In this document: positions 22,987-36,000 of the stretch, in pieces
Layout of the letters: each line of letters starts with the position of its first letter
How positions within the stretch are numbered: the first letter of the stretch is position 1
NCBI RefSeq assembly: GCF_963675165.1
Contig: NC_087377.1
Span: forward strand, 9,069,122 to 9,133,121
DNA from: Halichondria panicea
Lineage: Eukaryota > Porifera > Demospongiae > Suberitida > Halichondriidae
DNA: 64,000 nucleotides
Reading direction: 5' to 3'
The notes under the pieces: model-generated
What the model was told of the DNA's origin: nothing
Database searches by the model: none
What the model saw: only the letters and a program-made list of their open reading frames with translations
Position numbers and translations under genes: made by a program

Positions 22987-23711
22987 GTTTAAATTTTTTT
23001 TTCTCTGGTTACTGCTCTGGTTCTGACGAGTTATCAGTGCATAGGGTGCTTACTAGATTCTTGCCAGCCAGTACAGTTCAAGCTACACACAGCACCGCTC
23101 AACTATTCTCTACCCCATTATCTAGCTAAATCTGGTCCAACTAGACTGCAGACACAGCTAGTTAATTCAGTAAAGCCAGGGGTAGCCCTACTTCTACGGT
23201 TGTTCAGTACCCACGGTAACAATTCCTCTGGGCTGGGCTAACTAGTTGAGCCACGCCTCCCAATTCTCAAGGCTAGGTACATGTCTCTGTCTAGCTGCTT
23301 CTTCAGCTTCTTGCTCAGTTTTGTGGCTTAGAGAAAGGCCAGCTACTCAGGGGGAAGAGTCCAGATGAAAGTCTGGCAGCCAGGTGACGTCCAAACGGTC
23401 AGTTATTCTTTCCACCAACTTTTTAATCTAGTCTAGTCCTGCTTGCACTGCTACTACTACTGCTACTCTTCCTACTACTACTACTGCTACTCTTCCTAGC
23501 TAGTCAAAGGTTTCTTTTTTTTTTTTTTTAAAGAGACATCAAAGCTTACATCAAAGGACACAGATTTTTAGCCTACTTGACTGATAAGGCCGTTACCTAG
23601 ACTACAGTTTGTTTGTCAGGGAGGAGCTCACATACAACTTCATCTAATTCATCATAACGATTCGTTACCGTTGTTGTAATTTCTACAACAGATTGCCAAG
23701 GAAAGAGATAA
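22987..23711. other. no gene seen
   Basis: Contains a CTACTGCTACT-rich run (23450-23500) and a poly-T tract (about 23515-23530). No exon recognised; the first part may hold the promoter of the minus gene (inference). Confidence 0.4.
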
Positions 23712-23882
23712 GAAAACCTTGTTTGGGACAGCTAGCACTGGCCGGTAAACGGAATAGCGAGTGGCCGTACTTCAGGTCGAGTTTTGTGCAGTAAACATAT
23801 AGCTAGCATTCTGTGCCAAGCCAAATGGCCGGTATATCGAGGTGGCCGTACTTCAGGGAGCCGGAATAGCGAGAGTCTACTG
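23712..23882. mobile_element. truncated Tigger-like MITE
   Basis: It matches one half of the element at 44086-44514 (and 47663-48079), including GTGGCCGTACTTCAGGGAGC and the terminus GAGAGTCTACTG then TA. The other half is absent. Confidence 0.8.
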
Positions 23883-24537
23883 TACCTGGTACCAGAGATA
23901 CAAAAGAAAGGGGATTGGAAACGACCGCCCACGCCCTATGTAAAAGGACTGACATCCGGTGAAGCACTCCGTGTAATTATTGCGCTCGCAAATAATTACA
24001 TGGAGGACTGCGCTACGGTTTTGTATCCCTGGTTTCTAGCTCTCCTATCCACTAGAGATCACTCAGGGCCTGGGAGATACTTGAGAGAAGTAAGCTTATA
24101 CCACTGACAAGCTCTAAGTCCGTTGTCTTTACTCTGTTTCCAATTTTTTTGAGTTTAGCTTGAATTACTCTATGTCAACTTTTCTCTGTCCCTCCTGTGA
24201 AGTCAAAACAGCAAAGGACATTGCTTAACTTGGTTATTATGTATCTAAGTGCTACATAGAATGGCTTCATGCTATAAATAAGCTGTACTATTCATAAACG
24301 TTTGCAGTATAGTCCTTCAAATTGCTTTAGTATACTTTTAGACACACCACGGGCCTGTCCCTCCTACGACTTCATAGTAAAGGCTATTTCTTCTTGCATA
24401 GCATTTATTTGTCTAGTAATAGTGGCTGCATGGCTTAGTCGACTTTTTAGAGCTAAATTCTCTTTACTTTTTAGAAAAATCAACATTAAAAATGATCAAT
24501 TTCACTGTTTTTATCAGCCTAATTTTATAAATTTAGA

Positions 24538-27500
24538 CTACACGTCCTCATCCTCGGTGTCTGAGTCAATTCTCATAGCGGTTTCGCTCCTTGTGTATTC
24601 TTTAGCCTTCCTCTTGATCCATGTGCTCATTTTTTCTCTGTTTAATTGATGCAGGGGGTCTGGGGAGAATTTGGGGAACATTCTGTGAGACCGGTTCACA
24701 ATAACGCTGAGGACCTCAGCCTTCTGAAGCACAGCTACAACTGTCTTGACGTCCTTCTCATCTGACCTCGTGCTGTGAGCTGTTACTTCACGGTGGATGT
24801 TAGTCTGCTTGTCAAAGGCCATGGAGATTCGATGAAGAGACGATACGGATCGTGCTGCCCAGGTGCTGGCAGTCTTCGTAAAGTTGGCACCCATGTTCGA
24901 GATGAAATTCTTGTAAAGCTTGTTTATGTGCTCATTGTGGAGATCACATGGGATGTTCCGTCCTAGGCCGCCATGAGTGTTGATGAAGCGGCCCCAGGTC
25001 AGCTGATGAGAGAGATATGGCTGGAGAGTGGCAAGTTGAAATTGAAGCCTAAGTGCCTCTAGTGCATATTTCGTCTTTTTCCCGACTCTGGGCCACACTA
25101 CTCAGCAGAGATTGGTTTACCTCTTTGTCCTTGATCTCATCATCGGGTCCTATATTATTTTATCGGTATGCTGTGTAAGCAATAATTATGTTACCTTCAA
25201 TGTCAAATTCCTTACAGCCTGCTGTCACTATGTGCCCCTTGAAGACTTTGAGGAAGGCAGCTTGACATGTACGTGTGCATGTCATTCTTCGGTTTCTTCG
25301 CCTTGGAGCATCCAATGCGAGCAAAAAGACTGCTGAGAGTGCCGTAATCTTCTTGGCTGTCCTTGTGCAGCTTCTGCCAGATGAGCTACATGTAAAAAGG
25401 TAACATATAATATGCTTGCGTGCTTCATGTACATATCTGGAGTGCATGAATACACTCCTGTTAGTATATACACTGGCATATAATACAGTACACACGAAGT
25501 CAATTAAGTTACTGTAATTATATGTATTATGGTGGGCTTTTAATAATAATTTATCACATGTACTTTAAACTTACAATCATAAAGCTCATCACACAATGCC
25601 AGTCCTCAATGCATGGCTCAAGTTGTTCAATCCTCCCTCCAGGAGTATTGGAGCACTGCACATGACGTTTGGCACCCTGCTCTCGCTCACATGTGAGGTG
25701 ATCACCCCCATACAGCAGCCGTGTGCTTGTGGTCTGATCCCAGGTACGACACCATTGTTCTCATTATTTCTATCATTTCACTACTCACATTCTCATTGTT
25801 GTGCAGTACATCCAATACAACCACCTCTGACCTTACTGCCATCTCTTCACTGTATTGATGTGGGATATGCTTAGTGACCAACCTCTTCAACTTCTCAAGG
25901 CCCTTAATGTAATCGCACAGTATTCGACTGACCAGTACTTCTAAGTCTCCTTGGATAACAATGATGTCTTCTCTTTGGATGGCAGGAAGCACTCGACAGT
26001 CTCTGTGCAGAGCATAGAACGAGACAAATCAGCGATAGGAGCAGGAGGTGAGACACGGGCCTTGACAGCAAATATACTGAACATATATGCATGAGCTTCC
26101 CATGATGGTCACTTGCAATGTCTCGTATATTGACTTGCTTGTCGACATTGTCTCCCACGAACTTCACAGATGCCCCGTCCTTTAACCACTTATCAAGCAC
26201 TTTAGTGTGACCTTTACTGATCATATTCACACGCTTCAGTATTGCGTTGTAACTGAGGGTCACGTTGATGTGGTTGAGCCTAGTCCAAGCCTAAAAATTA
26301 ACAATAATAATAAATTTTTTTTATCAGGCTGCATTGAGGGGGGTATTTTTCTCACCCCCTCGGGCCCCCTAGGATACATTAGTATATAGGCATTTGTACT
26401 GCTACAATGTATAGATCTAATGACTTGTACACCAGAATTGATCAAAGGCCTATAATTTTTACAGGGGAGCATGCCCTCGGACCTCCCTATTTTAATATAA
26501 ATCACACACAATCACACACAATCACACACAGACCTTCTTCTGGATGTGAGTAGAAAAGAGGGCACTCGACAGATAGGATTGAACCCCACACATCGTTTTG
26601 TTGCGTTCCTTCAAGAGGATAGCCACTGCTGTGCTTAGTCCTGGGAACTGTCGCTCTCCCTTCTTCAGCTTGTTCCTCTTGGACGAGTGGGTGATACCAC
26701 AATCAATAATGTGGTGGAGAGTTGGTGCTTTGGTCTCAAGCTCAGTGACTGTTTGTCTCCAGGAAAAGCTTTCTGCTTGCTCAATGGTCATGGACCGGAA
26801 CAGTGACACAGGTTGTGAACTCTTGCTGCACAACGAGGCACACTCAACATCTACCATTCTCGAGATACGAGACACAGCTTCGTCCCTGAGCTGAGGGTAT
26901 GAGAAAACAGCCCTACAAATTGACTGCAGGTTCCCCCCTGTCAGTGCCTTTGCAATCTTCTCAAGCTCTGGACGAATGGATACTGTACATATCACCCTCT
27001 TGCTTGGTGAGTACACCGATATCTGTAATAGTACACATTTATATAATTATTTTAGCTATACTTCCTACATGTACGTGCGTGTACCTTGACTGACTTCATG
27101 TCAGTAGCAGTGGTATTGGTACTCTGGGGAGTGCACTGCATTCCAGCTATAAACAAAAAATTCTCATTGTGATACAGGACATTTTTTACCTCTACGTATA
27201 AGTGAATATGAGTCCCACCCTTGAATCCCAGCCTTAATTTACATGACCCAAAGGGATTACCGAGTATACTAAAAATTATAGCACTAAACACTCTGCAGAT
27301 ATACCATTGGGTTGCTGAATATTGGCAGTCTGGCGAGAACTCTCAACACGAGTAGCTGGAGGAACGTTGCTCATGTCTCTCAAAGACGCATCACTCCGAT
27401 CAGTCACTATGATGATCAAAATCACTATGTTTCACTGTACTGATAACAAATATATCATCTTACTCTCGTCCTGGACATGGAAAACAGAGCCTCCTACCAG

Positions 27501-27910
27501 ACGCTCCAACAGTCTGCCGCTTTGCTGTTGGTCTGACTTGTTGTGTGTGTGGAGATACTCCAACCCCACTAGTGTCCTTGGATCTCTTTCTTGAAGCGTG
27601 AGTGCTCTTGGGGCTGCCGGTGACGCCTGTGAGAGGCCTGGGTAGAGATGTCCTATTCTTCTCATAGCTAGCCTTGGCTAGAACTCTAAAAGACTCAGCT
27701 GATACAAACTTCCTGTTACAAGGCCTGCAAATGTGCTGTGAAAGACCATCATTTGCAATGACTGGCACATCTATGACCCTGCTGAGCCTCTCTGCAAGAC
27801 CTGAGTCTGAGGCTTTACATTCTCTGGAGAATAATGATATGCTTTGTTTAGTCAAAGAAGTGCTGCAAATCCTGCACAGTGCGGTTTCTCTGGTAGCGGA
27901 CGTCTATTTA
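24538..27910 (-). pseudogene. DUF6589-like gene with N-terminal zinc finger, probably decaying
   Basis: Minus-strand exons: about 27908-27462 (CRIC...C-RPC finger; CRICSTSLTKQSISLF and HICRPCNRKFVSAESFRVLA), 27410-27304, about 27150-27085, about 27022-26531, about 26292-26100 (FVGDNVDKQVNIRD), about 26066-25800, about 25742-25602 (GDHLTCEREQGAKRH and IEDWHC), about 25386-25200 and 25098-24538 (WGRFINTHGGLGRNIPCDL). The GDNVD, GD-x-LT-x-ER and NTHGGxGxNIPxDLxxEH motifs fit what I recall of DUF6589 proteins, which spread in animal and fungal genomes and are suspected to be transposon-related. The exon near 25.3 kb needs two reading frames to keep the pattern, so a frameshift is likely. The CxxC-x(43)-CxxC finger resembles ZAD-type fingers. 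Confidence 0.6.
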
Positions 27911-28229
27911 ACCACGATTTCGTAGGAACCATGCGGTATAAAGTATTCTTATTTTGTGTATTTTCCGTTTTATATCTTGTTAAATACGATGCACTACGGC
28001 TGAAAGTTGACGCATGTGCACTATCACCCATGCAATAGGTACCAGGCCGTATTTTAATCGGCTTGGTCTCGAGGCTACCTATCTATGCGACAACACTGAA
28101 GCATTCCAACGGCCGGCCCGACCAGTACCCAACTCAAAATTATAATCGGGGTCCAGTTTACAGTTAGGCTATTCTGTCCACCCCCGGCCCCAGGGAGCCA
28201 GATAATAATTCGTGACTTTGTGATTTGCC
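27911..28229. other. upstream of the DUF6589-like gene, no gene seen
   Basis: It may contain a 5' exon of the gene (an ATG with an open frame around 28036-27930 on the minus strand) but this is not resolved. The rest is unassigned. Confidence 0.35.
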
Positions 28230-28846
28230 TTACTTTTGGTTAAGGTTAAAGAACTATGTTAGATGTAAATGTCGCTATGAGGGTAAAGGTATGTTTGTGT
28301 CTGACGATCTATCAGTCCGTGTAGCTAGTAGAAGTAATTATGTCAGTGCTAGAGATCTACTCGACTCACGCTTGTCAATTCACAGATTGTTGTTACCTGC
28401 TTAATACTGTTGGGGACTCTGCTTATTAAGTCAGGTAAGATTAGACTTCATGCTGTTTATTATTTTTGTACGTGTTCAAATTTTGTACGTCCTTGGTCAT
28501 GATCAAGCTAGCTATAATTAATCATAGAGAAACCACATTTGATTGATTATATCGCCAGAAAAATTTATTCCACTTCTGAGTGGCGCAAACAATTTCGTTC
28601 AGCCCAACTGGCGCCTAAATTATGGTGGTGCTTATGTTCTACAGCTAGTACCATATTACTAGAATGTTTTGCGAGCATCAAACATTTGCGAACTTTGCGA
28701 TGGTTGATCAATTCGCAACAATAAGGCCACACCATTATGTTTCACGGATTTTCCGGGTCATATTTTTGCAGAATGCCAAAAAAAGTGTGGTCCAGGTCAG
28801 AGGTCAAAATGGCCACATTATATATTTTGCTAAAGTGACTTTATGG

Positions 28847-29609
28847 TAGCCTCTACACAGGCTCTCCTTTTTCTGTTCTTTATCACAATCGTTCAATAAG
28901 ATAAAATACTGTATTATTCGTTCAATGAGATAAAATACGGTATTAATTGGAGGAATAAAGAAAGAAATAGACGTAAAGTTAGGAAAAAGGAGAGCCTGTA
29001 TCGGGAAGTCGCGTGAGGGTAGAAGGGTGGTAGAAGGGTGAAAATGAGCGTGGGCATACTGAGCTAGAGATGTTGGACTGCCCACGCAGAGGTCTACGAC
29101 TAGTAAAACTTTGCCTGCAGCAAGCTGGACATGGACTTGGAACTGGAAGTTTGCAAGCACTATAGCTAGCTATACCTTAGGCTTAGCTAGATAATCTACT
29201 AGTCTAGATTGTGTGTTTAGATTCTATCACTATTACCTTTTCTTGTGTCTTTCTACATGCTATAGTAGAATAGCTTAGTCATCATTATCATATAGCAGGT
29301 AGCTACTGCCACCAGAGCTGGCCACGCTGGTTCTCTGATCTGACTTGCAGCACAGCTTGGTGGTTGTCTCAGTGCAGTACAGTACAGTCTTACTCGGAAT
29401 GCGTGGGAGAATACCTTACGTCACGATTGTGGGCTACATATCGCCCACGTTCATAAAAATCCTTGTGGATCACGCGATTTCCCAAACCAGGCCTTACGTT
29501 TTCTTAACTGTACGCCCATTTCTTTCTTTGCTGCCTCACTATGTCTTTCTTATGTTTATGGATGAACAGTGACAACAGCAAGAAAAAGTAAGGCCTGGGA
29601 ACGAGGCTA
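28847..29609. mobile_element. MULE-like MITE
   Basis: The termini TAGCCTC...GAGGCTA have imperfect subterminal inverted similarity (CTTTTTC...GAAAAAG). The 9-bp duplication ACTTTATGG lies at 28838-28846 and 29610-29618. The left arm at 3235-3261 shows the related uninterrupted site. Confidence 0.85.
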
Positions 29610-29880
29610 ACTTTATGGTTTGTTGTGACTCTGTTTGTGGTTTTATAATGATATTCATCGATTTTTCTTTCTTTTGCCTGCCACCCTGGTCTGTTTTTGG
29701 GGATTAAATGTCCGTGAAACATAAGATCAATTCCTAATATCCGCAAAATCTAAATTACCACTAGTAAACACACACGATCCTTACCAGAACGCAATAGTTC
29801 GATCACAACGGTCAAATTTTCTGCTGATATGGCTCATTCGCAAAAGTTTTTCACCCACAAAATATTCTAGTAATATGGTA

Positions 29881-32310
29881 CAGTAGAACCTCCATTATCC
29901 GGCCCTCCATTATCCAGAACCTCAATTATCTGGCTTGGCAGTTTTCTTTCTTTCAGATTAAATAATTCAGAAAATGGGCGTGTCCCTCCAATGCACATGC
30001 GCGTTGCAGCTGTTACCATGGAGACATGTCTGTTTATCTTCGGCGCATGTGCAGACAACCATGTGGCACTGCTGTTCATCAATAAAGTGGGTGGATCAAG
30101 GCGTGGTTTATCTATTCGATTATCCGGCATATTCGATTATCCAGCATATTCACTTACAGTTCATTTAGTCTAGAAAGTAGATTACCACAAATGTGTGAGT
30201 AGTTGTACTGAAATGTAAATATCTTTTGATTGGAGTATTTCTAAGAAATGGTGTTGATACCCGTGTGTAGATGAATGACTGAACTAGAACATATCCAAAA
30301 ATGTTTCCATGGAAACATTAGGTGGTGGGTTTGTGGTGATTAATAGAACAACAGCAAATTGTTATAGTGGGTAATCGGTTAGAGTAATAAAACACTAACC
30401 TTAAACAGCTAAGGTCTTACACTTTTATCACACAATAGTTTAATGGTTTAGGTATCCTGACCATCCCTTTATGGGTCTTACATATGTTCACAGTGTCTAT
30501 AATTCATGATTTACTGGTTTTTAGGTACACTTTTGGTTAGAGTAATATTTTCTGAAATATTTATAGCTTAGCTTTAAAAGTTCTATGGTAAGTTTACAAA
30601 TAAATGGGCTACATTTTGATACCAAGAACATCCTATATGCTTATTCCATTGTTGAGATATCACTGAAAAACTACATACAGTCTGCCCTAAGACCCCCAAG
30701 TTTTCCAAGACAAGACAGGAAATACATACCACAAGTATTTTAATGGTATTCATAAGGATGACATCACAAAAACATTGTTTTAATGAGATTCATAATGATG
30801 ACACCCTACAACTCTGTCAGATTGTAGTGAAGGGTGATTTTTTTCTGAATTTCCAAAGCTCATAACACAGACCATTTACTGAACTAGAACCTGTTACTAG
30901 GAGATAAATTAGTTCAATATGGAATGTATTGACTCAGCAAGTTTGGACTGCATTGAGATAGTGTGAACAGCTTGCGCAAACTCTCAAAGTTAGCTCATTC
31001 TGAATAATCTCTGTGGTTGGTGGAACTCATGGCTGCATATCTCCAGATGTGAATGGAACCAGTGACTGCCTAAAGTATCAACTAGTGCATCTGATGCATT
31101 GCATGCTTAGCAGCAAGCTAGAAGGCTTGAAGTCATTCATGAAGTGTTCTATGCTATTGCCAAGTTGTGTATTTATTTCAAAGTTTGTGTAACTGCTTTG
31201 CAAAGACCATTCATTTGTATGGCATTTACCTTGAATATGTTGTAATTTAGATCCTTTTGATTTGATCAACCAATTTTTAGCTTGCTACGTTGATGGTGAA
31301 CAGCTTGCTCAAACTCTCGAACTTTCCGCAATCGTTTTCACAACTTAATGCCAGTTTGACCCAAATTCATATTTTAAAGTGTTTATCGTATGTTAAACTG
31401 TCTTCTTATTACATATTTCAACTTAGATAGCTCTAAAAACCTTTACTTTTATCAGAAACAAAGAAAAACTGTTCTCATTAATATATTCATGAGGCAGCTT
31501 GTAGCACTTCCTGTCTTACAACATTTGAGGTCTTAGGGCAGACTGATATTCTACTATTTTCTACTGTTTTAATGACATCACAAGCTGCTAACCACAAATT
31601 GATGACACTCAAATTAACCACATAAGTGGGCATACAATAACTGTACGCCCACTCTTAATTACGTTTGTGGTTGATTAAAGCATCATTGGTTTGTGGTTTG
31701 CAGCTGCTGATGTCATCAAAACAGTAGAAAATAGTAAATGATGTAGCTTTTCAGTGTTATCTCAGCAATGGAATAAGCATATAGGATGTTCTTGGTATCA
31801 AAATGTAGCCCATTTATCTGTAAACTTACTACAGAAATTTGAAAGCTAAGCTATTAATTTTTCAAAAGTTATTACTCTAACCAAAAGTGTACCTGAAAAC
31901 CAGTAAATCATGAATTATAAACACTGTGAACATTTGTAACACCCATAAAGGGATGGCCAGGATACTTAAACCATTGAACAATTATGTGATGAAGTCTAGG
32001 ACCTTAGCTGTACAAGATTACTGTTTTATTACTCTAACCGATTACCCACTATAACAATTTGCTGTTGTTCTATTAATCACCACAAACCCACCACCTTACG
32101 TTTCCATGGAAACATTTTTGGATATGTTGTAGTTCAGTCATTCATCTACACACGAGTATCAACACCATTTCTTAGAAATACTTCAATCAAAAGATATTTA
32201 CATTTAAGTACAACTACTCACACATTTGTGGTAATCTACTCTCTAGACTAAATGAACTGTATCCGGCCTGCTTCTGGAACCAAGGTGTCCGGATAATTGA
32301 GGTTCTACTG
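29881..32310. mobile_element. pogo/Tigger-like MITE split by a foldback element
   Basis: It starts CAGTAGAACCTCCATTATCC after TA and ends GGTTCTACTG before TA. The MITE parts are 29881-30154 and 32262-32310; together they equal the uninterrupted 276-bp copy at 46000-46275. Confidence 0.88.
30157..32259. mobile_element. 2.1 kb foldback element with TA target duplication
   Basis: Inverted arms of about 520 bp (30157-about 30675 and about 31738-32259) begin CAGTTCATTTAGTCTAGA and are roughly 90% alike. TA is duplicated on both sides (30155-30156, 32260-32261). The centre has further inverted pairs (31550-31735; 30690-30710 with 31530-31548) and a direct repeat GTGAACAGCTTGC at 30962 and 31298. 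No credible ORF, so it is non-autonomous. A fragment of its end occurs at 55499-55560. Confidence 0.88.
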
Positions 32311-32693
32311 TATAGACATTTCAGAGAAAATGGCCGTTGTCTAGCTCAGTTTCACTTACTAGCTGCACCGTTGAGAGCTGAGTGACTTGTGAACAACGTT
32401 CATTGACTGTTGCTATGGGCAAGAGTAGATAAGAGTAAGAGTGTTGAACTGCTAGTAACAGCATTTGCCTGCTCCTGCGGCATCACTTGATAGTAATCAG
32501 TACTAATTGTTATGTTAGCAACTGCACATCAGTGCTACAAACCACAGACCACAGTTTATTTAATAACAGTTAACAGTTCAGAATGTATACCAGATGCATT
32601 ATCAGACAGTCTAAAAAACAAAAAATTTCCTGGGGGGGCGTGCCCTCAGACCCCCTTAGATGGCTGTGTGCTAACGCACTTGGATATCCGGCT

Positions 32694-32715
32694 TGCCCCC
32701 CCCCCCCCCCCCCCT
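32694..32715. repeat. poly-C tract
   Basis: A run of about 20 C in the right arm; the left arm has only a short G run at the matching place (2070-2077). This is a length-variable homopolymer. Confidence 0.9.
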
Positions 32716-33069
32716 CCCTGTCAATTTTTTCTGTATAAAAGCCTGCATACATGGAGAGCATGCAACTCGCACTATTCTCAGACTCACCGACTTCATACTG
32801 TAGCTATTTTTTAGAACTACTCACAAAAATGCCTTTGACCGAATGTAGTAAATTAGAATCTGCTGGACTAGCTAGCTCGCATTTATAAAACCAGCAGTAT
32901 GGCTCGCACTAGCAGTATCAAACGCAGCGGCACAGCACCAAGAAGATGAAACCTGCTTACAAGAAAGTCCTGCATGTCCACTGCATAACAATTCGCTCAA
33001 CACTTAACTTCACACTCGAAGAGGTTGTCTTTGGCCTGGCTGGACTAGGACTGATTACTGGCACTGGTC

Positions 33070-36000
33070 ATGATGCTTCTCTGTTACTCTACTGTAGCTA
33101 GGCTAGGCAGCTCTGATGTAAATGCCCGTAATTATAACTCCGTAAATAACACTGCCCACTAGTTCATGTCCGTATACTGGATTCTATTTATAGTATATCC
33201 GATCTTTTATATGAAGTATTATATGCTGAGTATGTACGGTACATAGCAAGTTGCATGCCCTCTTATCTTTATACGTTCTTGATGTAACACTGTGATAAAA
33301 GCAGTGGAGACGGATTATTAGACTGTCATAAATCTAGGTGATGGAGCAACTGACATCTTAGTCTCTCCCACTCTTCCGAATGGAAGACAGTGTTTCTGCC
33401 CTGGTGATGTGGAGACCTACATTTGTACTGTAGTCGGTGGAGGTTTTACACGGTGGTCAGGAACTGCCTTTGACTGTTCTTTAACTGGCAATAACATAGT
33501 ATTAATTCATTTTATGTACCCTGGTGTTGCTTCAACCTGTACAAGTGCTATTAGCGGTAATGGTACTTCAGTGGACAATAGTACTAGTGGAATAGAACCT
33601 TGCTACACATCAGAACTGTCAGTTACTATCAGTACCCACATGGATGGACAATCTGTAGTATGTTCTAGAGATTCTACCGTGATAGGCAGTGATTCCTTGC
33701 AAGTAGCAGGTAAACAGCGTCACAGTGTGATAATAGTCTACTGACGTTTAACCTCCCACAGGTCCACCCCCACCACCCACTAATGTGATGGTGACAGCTG
33801 TTGATGTGTCCACATTCTCTGTAACTTGGATGGACTTAACCAGTGGCTGTAGAACCTCGTCGTCTTATGATATCATCTCGGATTGTGGAGGCTCTTGTTC
33901 AGTTTCAACCAACATGTTAGGAGGAGTTTGTTCTGGTTGGACTGCTCCACAGAGCTGCTCAGTTATGGTCAGGGCAAACTCTGACTTGTGTGGTGGTCAG
34001 ACTGGAAGCTTCAGCACTCCTGTAATGCTAAACTTAATGGGTGAGTGAGAGCTATAGGGTGAGTGTATCATTGTGACTCTTAATAATTATATAGAACCGT
34101 CTCCCCCTCCTGTTGGTGATGTCAGTGTGCTGGCAGTGTATTCTGATGACAGCCTCGACTCTATCATTGTTACCTTCCCAGCAGTGGTAAGCTCTAACTT
34201 GGTAGCATTTGCCGGTACTGTATGTTACAAACACTTTTCATGCACATGCAGACTCCTGTTGAGGTTGCTCCTGGTTTGTCTCCTGCAGTTACTTACTCCG
34301 TACAAACTGTCGGTGATCCACAAGTTGTTCTCATGAGCGACTGCAATGCTACCCTGTGTCAGTACCAGACTAGTGATAATCGCCCCAGCAACCCCTTTAC
34401 TGTGACTGTGACTGTGTCCAATGGAATAGGAGGTGGTCAATCAGTGAATACACCCTTCCAAGGTGAGTTTGATATTGTTCATCTTTGATATTAACTATTT
34501 TTTGCAGTGCCAGTCAGCATCTCTTCATTGGTGACTTTGACAGTAGTTGTAAATGATTCCAATGCTACTGTGTCCGCTCATCTGTCCAGTGGTTTCCAAG
34601 GCTCAACCGGTTTTACAGTGACCTACGGAATCATGTCTAACTGTGATGCCAATACTGTAATTTCAGCTAACAGAACGGCTGGGGATACTCTGGAAGTTAT
34701 CCGTACATCTCTACAACCTAATTTAACTTATTGTTATTCCATTTACTTCAACCAAGGAGTACTATCATTTAAGGTGACGGGAGTATTACGCTCAGGTGAG
34801 TGGTATATAACAGCAAATATTAACTATGTGCATTTACGTATGTATACCACTGCAGAATGTGATGTAGCTGAATTGTTTGAAGGTCCAATAGAACCCTCGG
34901 AGATGTGTTTAATGGATGGTTTTGTTGGTGGTATTATCATTTCCAATGGGAGTGTGTGCTACAATGGGACCACCCCTGGAGCCCAAAACTTTGCCATACC
35001 GTTCTGTAATAAGGGCACTCACCTACTTTCAGGTGACTCCTCTCCATACAGAGAGTGTTTGAGCAATGGTGAATGGAGTGGTACTGTTGCTCAGTGTGAA
35101 CCCTTACGTGAGTTTAATGCAGTAACATGCACAATACCTGAAACCAACTGCATGTTGTATGTGCACTTTTTAGCTTTCCTTGAGTTTAACATTTTTGTCA
35201 ATGTATGCCATAGTAGATTACTAGCTATATACTCTCTTTCACATTCAGTTCCAGGTTCACATTCAGTTCAAAGTTGGGTTATAGCTGTCATTATATGTGC
35301 GGTTATCTTCTCCTTTGCTATTGGAATTATTGTGGGAATATTGCTCACTCTTTTTTGTGGGATGTGTGTACAAGGAATTCGACGAAGTAAGTCAATTGAT
35401 AACATACAGATTAAGTGCTGTACATGTGCATTTATGCTCATTGTAGGAAAGTGTGGCACTCTACTGTTGGTCATTCTTCTTATAATCGTGTTTGGCCTGG
35501 GAATTGGTATTCTCATTGGCTACTGCTGTGTGAAGAACAAGAAAGGTATGTTGTGTACTGATACAATTGCTTGTCTGCCTAGCTAATACTCTTATACTCT
35601 TTATATTATACTCAGAGAAAGATGACAAAAAGCACTTGGAGTCTCAAGAAATAAAGTGAGTAACCATCAGTGAGGATTATAACTTATAGCTGACATTTGT
35701 CAGACCATGCTGCAAAATGATCGGTCATTGACTTCATATGCTAGGTCAACATGCATCTTAAAAATTACAACAGTAAAATATGTTATAAAAACGTTTGTTA
35801 AAAGATTAATGTTGATTTTTGTGTTCAATTTCTAGCTCTGTATATACTACACCATCGAAGTGTGTCGCTGATCGTAATCAGTATTGTTTGGCACAAAAAT
35901 AATATTTATTGTAGTTCAAGTCCTTCAACATTCAGATCTGAGACTGCCACTGCTTGAGTAGTCACTATTACTTCTCTTTCTCTTTGTACTAGCACTAAAA

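Larger units (their letters stand above)
28230..34744. repeat. right arm of large inverted duplication
   Basis: It matches 1-4660 in reverse order (blocks listed there). It carries insertions missing on the left: a MULE-like MITE (28847-29609) and a 2.1 kb foldback element (30157-32259). Duplication therefore preceded these insertions, unless the left arm lost them. Confidence 0.85.

Noticed and set aside
25596-25874. Plus-strand ORF over the 25.6-25.9 kb region
   Set aside because: It is antisense to exons of the DUF6589-like gene, whose motifs explain the open frame.
30157-32259. Long inverted arms considered as a CRISPR-like or satellite array
   Set aside because: It is a single foldback transposon with a TA duplication; there are no regularly spaced repeats or spacers.
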